Below are positions 1 through 7,750 of a stretch of DNA of 64,000 nucleotides, piece after piece. The DNA is taken from positions 1,426,001 to 1,490,000 of the forward strand of contig NC_015957.1 of the NCBI RefSeq assembly GCF_000147815.2, given 5' to 3'. Position 1 is the first letter of the stretch. Every line of letters begins with the position of its first letter. The notes under the pieces were generated by a model, which was not told the DNA's origin, did no database searches, and worked only from the letters and a program-made list of their open reading frames with translations. A program made the position numbers and the translations under genes. Source of the stretch: Streptomyces violaceusniger Tu 4113 (lineage in GTDB: Bacteria; Actinomycetota; Actinomycetes; Streptomycetales; Streptomycetaceae).

Positions 1-719
1 TCCGTGTCCAACTGGACGGTATCGAGCTGCGGCACCGGGCCGTGAGCATAGACGATGGGCTGGCCCGAGCCGGGGAACGTGCCGCCGCCGAAGGGGATCA
101 CCAGGATGGTGATGTGGTCGTGTTCGCTCATCTCGATGAGGTGGTCGAGCTGCTCGCGGGTTGTCTCCGGGCCACCGAAACCCATGCGCAGGGCGGCCTC
201 GTGGAGGACGACCGTCAGCGGGATCGGCTGGTCCCCGTAGAGGACCGCCTGCCGCTTGATGCGAAACGAGACCCGGTGCTCCACTTCGTATCCCGCCAGG
301 GGAGGAATGGCCTCGCTGAAGATGGTGCGCGCGTGCTGGGTGGTTTGCAGCAGGCCGGGCATGTGGACCACCGATGCGATGCGCAGGTCCGCCGCGTGGT
401 GCTCCAGTTCGGCAAGGTCGAGCAAGCCGGGGACGAGGATCTCCCGGTATTCCTCCCACCAGCCACGGGTACGGCCTCCGGTCATGGCGGCCAACTCATC
501 GACCAGCCGAGTGTCCGCGCAGGTGTAGTTGCACGCCATGGTGCGGACGCGATCGGCGCCCACGGCGTACCGCCCGGCCTCGATGTTGCTGATGCGGGAT
601 TGGTTGACGCCGAGGAGCGAGGCGGCCGCGGTGGTCGACAGGCCGGCGCGATCGCGGAGTTTGCGCAGCTCGGCGCCCAGTCGTTGCTGACGCAGCGTCG
701 GGGTGGTGCTCGACGGCAT
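1..719 (-). CDS. XRE-family HTH regulator with DUF5753 domain (3' end beyond window)
   Basis: The visible 239 codons begin MPSSTTPTLRQQRLGAEL and carry a Cro/C1-type helix-turn-helix at about residues 14-60 (LSTTAAASLLGVNQSRISNI), then a DUF5753 ligand-like region with the family motif VVHMPGLLQTTQHAR and the late block IPFGGGTFPGSGQPIVY. The C terminus is cut by the window edge. Proteins of this class are very numerous in Streptomyces and usually sit with a DUF397 protein or an RsbW-like ATPase; here the ATPase gene is divergent and next door (873-1364), so joint regulation is likely. The ATG at 719 is the only good start. The target is unknown. Confidence 0.88.
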   Translation of the reverse strand, partial: MPSSTTPTLRQQRLGAELRKLRDRAGLSTTAAASLLGVNQSRISNIEAGRYAVGADRVRTMACNYTCADTRLVDELAAMTGGRTRGWWEEYREILVPGLLDLAELEHHAADLRIASVVHMPGLLQTTQHARTIFSEAIPPLAGYEVEHRVSFRIKRQAVLYGDQPIPLTVVLHEAALRMGFGGPETTREQLDHLIEMSEHDHITILVIPFGGGTFPGSGQPIVYAHGPVPQLDTVQLDT

Positions 720-737
720 GGTTCGTCCTCCTGGTCG

Positions 738-750
738 GCACACAGTGTGC
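738..750. promoter_or_regulatory. Palindromic operator candidate before the XRE gene
   Basis: The 13-mer GCACACAGTGTGC has perfect 6-bp arms around one central base and lies 18 bp upstream of the XRE start codon. An autoregulatory operator is a reasonable inference; no binding data support it. Confidence 0.35.
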
Positions 751-826
751 ACGTGTCACCCACACAGGGCAACTTGGCCCGCATTTCGTCGCCTGAATGG
801 AATATAGGCCATTGCAAGCTCTACGG

Positions 827-842
827 TGTGTGCCCGGACACA
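827..842. promoter_or_regulatory. Inverted repeat upstream of RsbW-like gene
   Basis: TGTGTGCCCGGACACA has TGTGT/ACACA arms and ends 30 bp before the start codon at 873. It shares the GTGT/ACAC half-sites of the 738-750 palindrome, so one regulator could cover both divergent genes. This is inference from the repeats only. Confidence 0.3.
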
Positions 843-872
843 GCCCAACTCCACGCACAGACCGAAGACTTC

Positions 873-1364
873 ATGCCCACCCCACCCCCGGAAAACCCCT
901 GGTCGTACTCGCTGCGCCTGCCCCACGACCCCCGCGCCGCCGCCATCGCGAGGACCACCCTCCGTGCGGTCCTCGCCCGGCACGGCATGGGTGGCCTCAC
1001 CGACCCCGCGACCCTCGTGACCAGTGAGGTGGTCACGAACGCCTACCGCCACACCACGGGTCCGGCCGAAATGCGCATCCGCGCCGTGGAGGGGCGTCTG
1101 CGGATCAGCGTGTGGGACACGAATCCGGATATCCCGCCGCCCTTCGACAAGCCCCCGGCCCTCTTCGACCGCTCGTCCGCCCTCGCCGAGGCCGCCGCGA
1201 ACACCGAGGCCACGTACGGGCGCGGCCTGCTCATCGTCCGGATCTGCGCCGACAACTGGGGCGGCTACGCCCTCGCCGACGAGCTGTTCGGCAGGAGCGG
1301 CAAGCTGCTCTGGTTCGAACTCGCACCCCAGCCGCCCCGCGACGCCTACGAGATCGCCGCCTGA
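873..1364 (+). CDS. RsbW-like ATP-binding protein (HATPase_c anti-sigma/regulatory kinase family)
   Basis: A 163-residue protein starting MPTPPPENPWSYSLRL. It has the GHKL ATPase N box at about residues 48-61 (LVTSEVVTNAYRHT, with E52, N56 and H60), a G1-like VWDTNPD at about 82, and the G2 loop GRGLLIV at about 127. Such small cytoplasmic ATPases bind or phosphorylate STAS antagonists, or act with XRE/DUF397 partners, in Streptomyces. The ATG at 873 was chosen because the domain starts just after it; upstream GTG codons remain possible because no strong ribosome site is visible. Specific partner unknown; the divergent XRE regulator is the natural candidate. Confidence 0.85.
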   Translation: MPTPPPENPWSYSLRLPHDPRAAAIARTTLRAVLARHGMGGLTDPATLVTSEVVTNAYRHTTGPAEMRIRAVEGRLRISVWDTNPDIPPPFDKPPALFDRSSALAEAAANTEATYGRGLLIVRICADNWGGYALADELFGRSGKLLWFELAPQPPRDAYEIAA

Positions 1365-1394
1365 AACGCGCGGACATGGGCGGGGTCGGCGAAA

Positions 1395-1451
1395 CGGCGA
1401 ACGGGCCGTCGGCTCCCCGTCAGTCAGGGGGAGCCGACGGCCCGTTCGCCG
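1395..1451. terminator. Bidirectional terminator, 24-bp perfect stem
   Basis: Arms at 1395-1418 and 1428-1451 are perfect reverse complements around a 9-nt loop. The hairpin sits between two convergent genes (stops at 1364 and 1478) and has no U-tract, as is normal for Streptomyces. Confidence 0.85.
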
Positions 1452-1477
1452 TCAGTCGGCGCAGACCGCCGCAGGCG

Positions 1478-3091
1478 TCAGTGGCCGCCCGGGGAGCCCG
1501 CCGTGGCCGGCGGGAGGTCGGCCTGGACGCCCGGGTCGCCCGCGTCCGCCTTGTAGTCCGCGGCGGTGGTCTCGTCGATGCCGTCGGGGGCCTTGAGCGC
1601 GCGCAGCACCACCGTCAGGACGACGGTCACCAGCACGTTGAGCGCGATCGCGGTGAAACCGATGTAGCCGATCTCCCCGATGGCGGGCATATCGGCGGTG
1701 TTGCCGAAGTGCTTCTGGGTGCCGCTCGGGGTGTCGTACGCCTTCCACGTTCCGTAGACCATGCCGACCGCCCAGCCCGCCAGCAGCGCCCAGCGGTGGA
1801 ACCAGCGGGTGAACAGGCCGCCCACCAGGGCCGGGAAGGTCTGGAGGATCCAGATACCGCCCAGGAGCTGGAAGTTGATCGCGACGGTCTTGTCCATGCC
1901 CAGCACGAAGATCAGCGCGCCGACCTTCACCAGCAGCGAGACCAGCTTGGAGACCTTGGTCTCCTCCTCCGGCGTGGCGTTCGGCCGCAGGAAGTCCTTG
2001 TAGATGTTGCGGGTGAAGAGGTTCGCCGCGGCGATCGACATGATGGCCGCCGGGACGAGGGCGCCGATGCCGATCGCGGCGAAGGCGATGCCCGCGAACC
2101 AGTCGGGGAACATGTCCTCGAAGAGCTGGGGGATGGCGAGCTGGCCGTTTTCGACCTGGACCCCGGCGGCGATGGCCATGAAGCCGAGCAGCGCCAGCAG
2201 CCCCAGCATCAGCGAGTACAGCGGCAGGATCGTGGTGTTGCGGCGGATCACCTGGCGGCTGCGGCTGGAGAGCGTCGCGGTGATCGAGTGCGGATACATG
2301 AACAGGGCGAGCGCCGAGCCCAGGGCCAGGGTGCCGTAGGCCCACTGGCCCTCCGCCGGGGGTGCGAGCGAACCCGTTCCCGCCTTGGTGAACTTGTCGT
2401 TCGCCGCGGCGAAGATGTCGTCGAAGCCGCCCAGCTTGATCGGGATGTAGATGATCGCCACCGCGATGACGATGTAGATCAGGGTGTCCTTGACGAAGGC
2501 GATCAGCGCGGGCGCGCGCAGCCCGGAGGAGTAGGTGTACGCCGCGAGGACGCCGAAGGCGATCAGCAGCGGCAGGTCCTTGATGAACCAGTTGGTGTTC
2601 TCCCCGCCGCCGACGCCCATCACGTCCAGCACCGCCTGGATGCCGACGAGCTGGAGGGCGATGTACGGCATGGTCGCGAGGATGCCGGTGACCGCGACGG
2701 CCAGCGAGAGCCCCTTGGAGCCGAAGCGGCCGCGGACGAAGTCCGACGTGGTGACGTACCCGTGCTTATGGGACACCGACCACAGCCGGGGCAGGAAGGT
2801 GAAGATCAGCGGGTAGACCAGGATGGTGTACGGGACCGCGAAGAAGCCGGACGCGCCCGCCGCGTAGATCGCCGCCGGGACGGCGACGAAGGTGTACGCG
2901 GTGTAGAGGTCGCCGCCGAGCAGGAACCAGGTGACCCAGGTGCCGAAGCTGCGGCCGCCCAGTCCCCATTCGTCGAGGTTGTTGGCGTTCTCGGCGCGGC
3001 GCCAGCGCGCGGCCAGGAACCCCATGGCCGTGACGACCACGAAGAAGAAGATGAAGACGGCGAGTGCGACGCCGTTCACTCCGCCGTTCAT
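1478..3091 (-). CDS. Sodium:solute symporter (SSS family, MctP-like)
   Basis: A 537-residue integral membrane protein with about 13 hydrophobic segments. It begins MNGGVNGVALAVFIFFFVVV and contains WGLGGRSFGTWVTWFLLGGD, typical of the first and second SSS helices, and a long conserved core. The closest remembered family is the monocarboxylate permease MctP, which imports lactate, pyruvate or related acids with Na+ or H+; the substrate here is not provable. Its start overlaps the stop of the upstream DUF3311 gene by 4 bp, so the two are translationally coupled, as is usual for SSS/DUF3311 pairs. The C-terminal 40 residues are charged and presumably cytoplasmic. Confidence 0.88.
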   Translation of the reverse strand: MNGGVNGVALAVFIFFFVVVTAMGFLAARWRRAENANNLDEWGLGGRSFGTWVTWFLLGGDLYTAYTFVAVPAAIYAAGASGFFAVPYTILVYPLIFTFLPRLWSVSHKHGYVTTSDFVRGRFGSKGLSLAVAVTGILATMPYIALQLVGIQAVLDVMGVGGGENTNWFIKDLPLLIAFGVLAAYTYSSGLRAPALIAFVKDTLIYIVIAVAIIYIPIKLGGFDDIFAAANDKFTKAGTGSLAPPAEGQWAYGTLALGSALALFMYPHSITATLSSRSRQVIRRNTTILPLYSLMLGLLALLGFMAIAAGVQVENGQLAIPQLFEDMFPDWFAGIAFAAIGIGALVPAAIMSIAAANLFTRNIYKDFLRPNATPEEETKVSKLVSLLVKVGALIFVLGMDKTVAINFQLLGGIWILQTFPALVGGLFTRWFHRWALLAGWAVGMVYGTWKAYDTPSGTQKHFGNTADMPAIGEIGYIGFTAIALNVLVTVVLTVVLRALKAPDGIDETTAADYKADAGDPGVQADLPPATAGSPGGH

Positions 3092-3348
3092 GCCGACTCA
3101 CCCCCCTTGCGTGCCCGCTGCTCACGGCGGACCAGGATGTAGGCGACCGAGGTCAGCACGGCCGAGATGGGCACCCAGAGCATCTGGTACCAGTAGAAGA
3201 ACGGGATCCCGATGAGGGTCGGCTCGACCTTGGCGTACGAGCCGACCCAGAGCATTCCGACAAAGGGTGCGATCAGGCACAGAGCGGCCACGACGCGCGC
3301 AGGCGTCACGACCGGTCTCCTGCCGGGTGAAGCGGACGTGTCTGACAT
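3088..3348 (-). CDS. DUF3311 small membrane protein, symporter partner
   Basis: An 86-residue protein with two hydrophobic segments (VVAALCLIAPFVGMLWVG at about 17-34 and YQMLWVPISAVLTSVAYILV at about 53-72) and a basic tail RREQRARKGG. DUF3311 proteins are almost always encoded immediately before an SSS symporter and are thought to be small accessory subunits. It is the first gene of a two-gene operon and overlaps the symporter start by 4 bp. The 230-bp region upstream, before dasR ends, should hold the promoter; no clear box was recognised there. Confidence 0.85.
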   Translation of the reverse strand: MSDTSASPGRRPVVTPARVVAALCLIAPFVGMLWVGSYAKVEPTLIGIPFFYWYQMLWVPISAVLTSVAYILVRREQRARKGGESA

Positions 3349-3579
3349 GCGGCGGGCTCCAGTCCCCTCGGCTCATCACCTGCGGCACAGTCGATCACCT
3401 GGATCCCAGCTGATCATTTGTGTAATGCGCAGGAAATCTAAGCCCCCGGCCCGGCGGTCGTCACTACCCGTCCGTATATCGGTATGAGAAAGAAAGCAGG
3501 TCGCCGTGTACGGCCCAGCCGTAGCGTTTGCTCGGGCGTGGCGCGGCTCAGCCTTGGCGCGCCCCGGACGTACCGCCGC

Positions 3580-4374
3580 TCAGCCGTTCGGCCGCTGGAG
3601 CCGGGCCACGAACTTGTAGCGGTCCCCGCGGTAGACCGACCGCACCCACTCCACCGGCTCCCCGGACGCGTCCCGCGAATGGCGCGAGAGCATCAGCATC
3701 GGCAGCCCCACATCGGTGCCCAGCAGCCCCGCCTCGCGCGGAGTGGCCAGCGAGGTCTCGATGGTCTCCTCGGCCTCGGCCAGGCGGACGTCGTACACCT
3801 CGGCCAGCGCCGTGTAGAGCGAGGCGTACTTGACCAGGCTGCGGCGCAGCGCGGGGAAGCGCTTGGCGGACAGATGGGTGGTCTCGATCGCCATCGGCTC
3901 GCCGCTGGCCAGCCGCAGCCGCTCGATGCGCAGCACCCGCCCGCCGGCGGCGATGTCCAGCAGCCCGGAGAGCCGGTCGTCGGCGGTGACATAGCCGATG
4001 TCCAGGAGCTGGGAGGTGGGCTCCAGGCCCTGGGCCTTCATGTCCTCGGTGTACGAGGTGAGTTGCAGCGCCTGGGAGACCTTGGGCTTGGCCACGAAGG
4101 TGCCCTTGCCCTGGATCCGCTCCAGCCGTCCCTCGACGACCAGCTCCTGCAGCGCCTGGCGCACGGTGGTGCGCGAGGTGTCGAACTCGGCGGCCAGGGT
4201 GCGCTCCGGCGGGACCGGGGTGCCCGGTGGCAGGGTCTCGGTGATGTCCAGCAAGTGGCGCTTGAGGCGGTAGTACTTCGGGACGCGCGCCGTACGCGCC
4301 CCGGCGGAGCCGTTGCCGTCGCTCTCGGCCGTCGTGATGGCCGCCGCTGCCGCCGTTGCCCCCTCGGTCTCCAT
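3580..4374 (-). CDS. dasR: DasR, GntR/HutC-family global regulator of aminosugar metabolism
   Basis: The protein has an N-terminal winged helix ([18 protein letters not shown] through [20 protein letters not shown]) and a UTRA/HutC ligand domain (about residues 100-260). The core matches my memory of S. coelicolor DasR almost residue for residue. DasR represses chitin/GlcNAc uptake and links to antibiotic control; GlcN-6-P and GlcNAc-6-P release it from dre sites. I chose the ATG at 4374 (264 residues), preceded by GGAAGG at 7-nt spacing; an in-frame GTG at 4410 has a poorer site. The N-terminal roughly 30 residues are an Ala/Thr/Glu-rich extension that is variable between species. It is divergent from dasA, whose promoter it should repress. 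Confidence 0.95.
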   Translation of the reverse strand: METEGATAAAAAITTAESDGNGSAGARTARVPKYYRLKRHLLDITETLPPGTPVPPERTLAAEFDTSRTTVRQALQELVVEGRLERIQGKGTFVAKPKVSQALQLTSYTEDMKAQGLEPTSQLLDIGYVTADDRLSGLLDIAAGGRVLRIERLRLASGEPMAIETTHLSAKRFPALRRSLVKYASLYTALAEVYDVRLAEAEETIETSLATPREAGLLGTDVGLPMLMLSRHSRDASGEPVEWVRSVYRGDRYKFVARLQRPNG

Positions 4375-4551
4375 CGCGCGCCCTTCCGACTCCTGGTCCG
4401 CTGCCGTCACCGGCGTCTGCCGCCGTTACCGGTCTCCTGAAGAATCCAGCGCCTCACATCGTGGCACGGTCCCGGCTCCGGGCATCCGCTCGGTCCGGAT
4501 GTCGGGAAGTGTCGGTCCGGTAACGGAGCCGCCGGTGACTCTTATACACCC

Positions 4552-4579
4552 TTGACACCCCAAAAGGTCTAGGCCAAGC
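4552..4579 (+). promoter_or_regulatory. dasA promoter -35 box and upstream dre-like site
   Basis: A consensus TTGACA lies at 4552-4557. It is followed at 4564-4579 by AAGGTCTAGGCCAAGC, an imperfect copy of the DasR element with the GGTCTAG core. The -10 should fall near 4575-4580, where the sequence is weak, so DasR bound here would cover the promoter. Two dre sites at dasA fit what I recall from S. coelicolor. Confidence 0.6.
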
Positions 4580-4586
4580 TGCGGGC

Positions 4587-4602
4587 ACTGGTCTGGACCA
4601 TT
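4587..4602 (+). promoter_or_regulatory. dre (DasR-responsive element) upstream of dasA
   Basis: ACTGGTCTGGACCATT differs from the remembered consensus ACTGGTCTAGACCACT at two positions. It lies 33 bp before the dasA GTG start, around the expected transcription start, consistent with simple repression by the divergent DasR. Confidence 0.85.
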
Positions 4603-4635
4603 AAACCCCTCGTCCGGCCTTCTGAGGAGAGTGCT

Positions 4636-5907
4636 GTGAAGCGTGGGCTCATAGCGGCGACGGGTGTCGCGGCAATGCTGGTATCCGTCGCGGCCTGTGG
4701 GTCCGACGGCGATGACAAAAAGGCCGGAGCGGATGGTTTCAAGGGCGAGACGCTGACCGTCTGGGCGATGGACGGCTCTACGCCCGACGGCTGGACGAAG
4801 GATGTCAAGGCCGCTTTCGAGAAGAAGACGGGCGCCAAGCTGAAGCTGGAGATCCAGCAGTGGAACGGCATTCAGCAGAAGGTGACCACCGCGCTCTCGG
4901 AATCCAATCCGCCGGATGTGCTGGAGATCGGCAACACCCAGACGCCGTCGTACGCGCAGACCGGCGGACTGGCCGAACTGGATGACCTGAAGAAGTCGAT
5001 CGGCGCCGACTGGGCGGAGTCGATCAACAAGTCCGCGGTCTACGACGGCAAGCAGTACGCGGCGCCGTGGTACGCGGCCAACCGGGTCGTCCTCTACAAC
5101 AAGAAGATCTGGGCCGACGCCGGGATCAAGGACACCCCCAAGACCCGTACCGAGTTCTTCAAGGACCTCGACACCATCCAGAAGAAGACGGACGCCGAGC
5201 CGATCTATCTCCCTGGCCAGAACTGGTACTTCTTCGACGGGCTCACCATCGGCACCGGCGCCGACCTCGTCAAGAAGGACGGGAAGAAGTGGGTCTCCAA
5301 CCTCGCCGACCCCAAGGTCGGCAAGGCCATGGACATCTACCAGCAGTACCAGTCCTTCAGCAAGGCCCCCAAGGACAAGGACGAGGCCACCCCGCAGCAG
5401 GGCGAGGTCTTCGCCAAGGGCAAGACCGGCGCGTTCATCGGCATGGGCTGGGAAGCCGGTATCGCGATCAAGGCCAACCCGAAGATCGAGAAGGACCTCG
5501 GCTACTTCACCATCCCGGGTGAGACCGCCGGCAAGCCGGAGGGCGTCTTCCTCGGCGGCTCCAACCTCGCGGTCGCCGCGGGCAGCGAAAAGCAGGAGCT
5601 GGCCAAGGAGTTCCTGAAGATCGCACTGAATGACACCTACGAGGGACAGCTCGCCAAGGAAGGCGGCGTCATCCCCAACAAGGAGTCGCTCCAGGCGCAG
5701 CTCAAGGGCAACCCCGCCGGACTGGCCGCCGCACCGGCCGCCGCGACCGGCGGCACCACCCCGCTGATCCCCGAATGGGCCCCGGTGGAGAACGCCCCGA
5801 ACCCCGTCAAGACCTATATGACCGCGGTGCTCACCGGTAAGTCGCCCGCCGAGGCGGCCAAGTCGGTCGAAGGCGAGCTGAACAAGCGCCTCAGCCAGGA
5901 GCGTTGA
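4636..5907 (+). CDS. dasA: DasA, N,N'-diacetylchitobiose-binding lipoprotein
   Basis: A 423-residue extracellular solute-binding protein (family 1). It has a lipoprotein signal: basic start MKRG, a hydrophobic stretch, and the lipobox VAAC with lipidated Cys21. It is the receptor of an ABC importer for chitobiose and related aminosugars, anchored on the outer membrane face. The GTG start at 4636 has GAGGAG 6 nt upstream. It is followed 5 bp later by the permease gene dasB. No ATPase is encoded here; in Streptomyces the shared ATPase MsiK, located elsewhere, energises this transporter. Control by the two dre sites upstream is expected. Confidence 0.93.
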   Translation: MKRGLIAATGVAAMLVSVAACGSDGDDKKAGADGFKGETLTVWAMDGSTPDGWTKDVKAAFEKKTGAKLKLEIQQWNGIQQKVTTALSESNPPDVLEIGNTQTPSYAQTGGLAELDDLKKSIGADWAESINKSAVYDGKQYAAPWYAANRVVLYNKKIWADAGIKDTPKTRTEFFKDLDTIQKKTDAEPIYLPGQNWYFFDGLTIGTGADLVKKDGKKWVSNLADPKVGKAMDIYQQYQSFSKAPKDKDEATPQQGEVFAKGKTGAFIGMGWEAGIAIKANPKIEKDLGYFTIPGETAGKPEGVFLGGSNLAVAAGSEKQELAKEFLKIALNDTYEGQLAKEGGVIPNKESLQAQLKGNPAGLAAAPAAATGGTTPLIPEWAPVENAPNPVKTYMTAVLTGKSPAEAAKSVEGELNKRLSQER

Positions 5908-5912
5908 GCCCA

Positions 5913-6914
5913 ATGCCCGTAGCGACCGAACGCCAGGACCCCGGCCCGGCGGCGGCCGGGGTCCGCCGGAGCGGGGAGCCGCCAGGCACCCGCCGCCCGG
6001 CCCCGGGCACCCCCGGGCGCGGACGGCTGACCGGCGCCGCCCCGTACCTCCTGCTGCTGCCCGCGCTGGTGGCGACCGTGCTGCTGCTGGGTTGGCCGCT
6101 GGTCAAGGACGGCCTGCTGTCGTTCCAGAACCTCAATATGCGGCAGCTCATCCAGCACCTCACCGAGTGGAACGGCGTCGACAACTACCGCGAGACACTG
6201 ACCAGCGAGGACTTCTGGCGGGTCACCCTCCGGTCGATGATCTTCACCGCGGTCAACGTCGTGCTGATCATGCTGCTCGGCACCCTGGTCGGACTGCTGC
6301 TGGCCCGCCTCGGCAGCAAGATGCGGCTGCTGCTCTCGGTCGGTCTTGTGCTCGCCTGGGCCATGCCGCCCATCGCCGGCACCACGGTCTTCCAGTGGCT
6401 CTTCGCCGCCCGCTTCGGGGTGGTCAACTGGGTGCTGGACGCGCTCGGCTGGCACTCCATGGCGCACTACAACTGGACCGGCAGCCAGTTCTCCACCTTC
6501 TTCATCATCACCGTGCTGATCGTCTGGCAGTCGATCCCCTTCGTGGCGATCAACCTCTACGCCGCGACCACCACCATCCCCGGCGAGCTCTACGAGGCGG
6601 CCGCGCTCGACGGCGCCGGCACCTGGAAGAGCTTCACCTCGGTGACGTTCCCCTTCCTCAAGCCGTTTCTGCTGGCCACGACGTTCCTCGAAGTCATCTG
6701 GGTCTTCAAGGCGTTCACCCAGGTCTTCGCGATCAACGAGGGCGGCCCGGACCGGCTCACCGAAACCCTCCCCGTCTACGCCTTCATCGAGGGCGTGGGC
6801 AATCAGCACTACGGCATGGGCGCCGCGATCTCGCTGCTGACCATCGCCGTCCTGCTGGCGCTGACCTCCTACTACCTCCGGATCGTGCTCAGGCAAGAGG
6901 AGGACGAGCTGTGA
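5913..6914 (+). CDS. dasB: DasB, ABC sugar permease
   Basis: A MalF-type inner-membrane permease with six expected helices after a Pro/Gly/Arg-rich cytoplasmic N terminus of about 45 residues. The EAA loop is present near the C terminus (ELYEAAALDGAGTWKSF), the contact point for the ATPase subunit. The start is ATG 5913, with AGGAG 11 nt upstream; a TTG at 5904 in frame overlaps the dasA stop but sits too close to that ribosome site. The stop overlaps the dasC start (GTGA). Confidence 0.92.
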   Translation: MPVATERQDPGPAAAGVRRSGEPPGTRRPAPGTPGRGRLTGAAPYLLLLPALVATVLLLGWPLVKDGLLSFQNLNMRQLIQHLTEWNGVDNYRETLTSEDFWRVTLRSMIFTAVNVVLIMLLGTLVGLLLARLGSKMRLLLSVGLVLAWAMPPIAGTTVFQWLFAARFGVVNWVLDALGWHSMAHYNWTGSQFSTFFIITVLIVWQSIPFVAINLYAATTTIPGELYEAAALDGAGTWKSFTSVTFPFLKPFLLATTFLEVIWVFKAFTQVFAINEGGPDRLTETLPVYAFIEGVGNQHYGMGAAISLLTIAVLLALTSYYLRIVLRQEEDEL

Positions 6915-7741
6915 AGCGCTCGCCGCTCGCCCGGCTGTGGCCCAACGTGACCGCCGTCGTGCTCTTCATCGGCTTCGCGTTCCCCGTCTACTGGATGTTC
7001 ACCACGGCCTTCAAGCCGACCTCGGACGTCATCTCCGAGGACCCGGTGTGGTTCCCGACCAGTGCCACCCTGGACCACTTCCAGAAGGCCCTGGACGCCA
7101 AGAACTTCTGGACGCTGGTGGGCAACTCGCTCACCGTGACCCTCTCGGCGGTCGCCCTCTCGCTGGTGATCGCGCTGCTCGCGTCGTTCTCCCTGGCCCG
7201 GATGCGGTTCAAGGGGCGCCGCGGCTTCCTGGTGACCTTCATGATCGCGCAGATGGCGCCCTGGGAAGTCCTGGTCATCGCCGTCTACATGCTCGTCCGC
7301 GACGGCGACATGCTGAACAGCCTGCTTCCGCTGACCCTGTTCTACATGGTCATGGTGCTGCCCTTCACGATCCTCACGCTCCGCGCCTACGTGGCCGCGA
7401 TCCCCAAGGAGCTGGAGGAGTCGGCGATGGTCGACGGCTGCACCCGTCCGCAGGCGTTCGTCCGGGTGATCTTTCCGCTGCTGGCGCCCGGCCTGATGGC
7501 CACCTCGCTCTTCGGCTTCATCACGGCCTGGAACGAATTCCCGCTCGTCCTCATCCTGAACAAGGACCCGGAGGCCCAGACGCTTCCGCTGTGGCTGTCC
7601 AGCTTCCAGACCGCCTTCGGCGACGACTGGGGTGCCACCATGGCGGCGGCCTCGCTGTTCGCCATCCCGATCCTGATCCTGTTCCTGTTTCTGCAACGCA
7701 AGGCGGTCGGTGGGCTCACTTCCGGCGCTGTGAAGGGATGA
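6911..7741 (+). CDS. dasC: DasC, ABC sugar permease
   Basis: A 276-residue MalG-type permease. It starts with GTG inside the dasB stop region and has six predicted helices. The EAA motif reads ELEESAMVDGCTRPQAFVRV, with Ser replacing the second Ala. It forms the transmembrane heterodimer with DasB. The C terminus ends FLQRKAVGGLTSGAVKG, a common ending for this family. The hexosaminidase gene begins 9 bp downstream, so transport and intracellular hydrolysis are in one operon. Confidence 0.92.
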   Translation: MKRSPLARLWPNVTAVVLFIGFAFPVYWMFTTAFKPTSDVISEDPVWFPTSATLDHFQKALDAKNFWTLVGNSLTVTLSAVALSLVIALLASFSLARMRFKGRRGFLVTFMIAQMAPWEVLVIAVYMLVRDGDMLNSLLPLTLFYMVMVLPFTILTLRAYVAAIPKELEESAMVDGCTRPQAFVRVIFPLLAPGLMATSLFGFITAWNEFPLVLILNKDPEAQTLPLWLSSFQTAFGDDWGATMAAASLFAIPILILFLFLQRKAVGGLTSGAVKG

Positions 7742-7750
7742 TCCCGGTTT

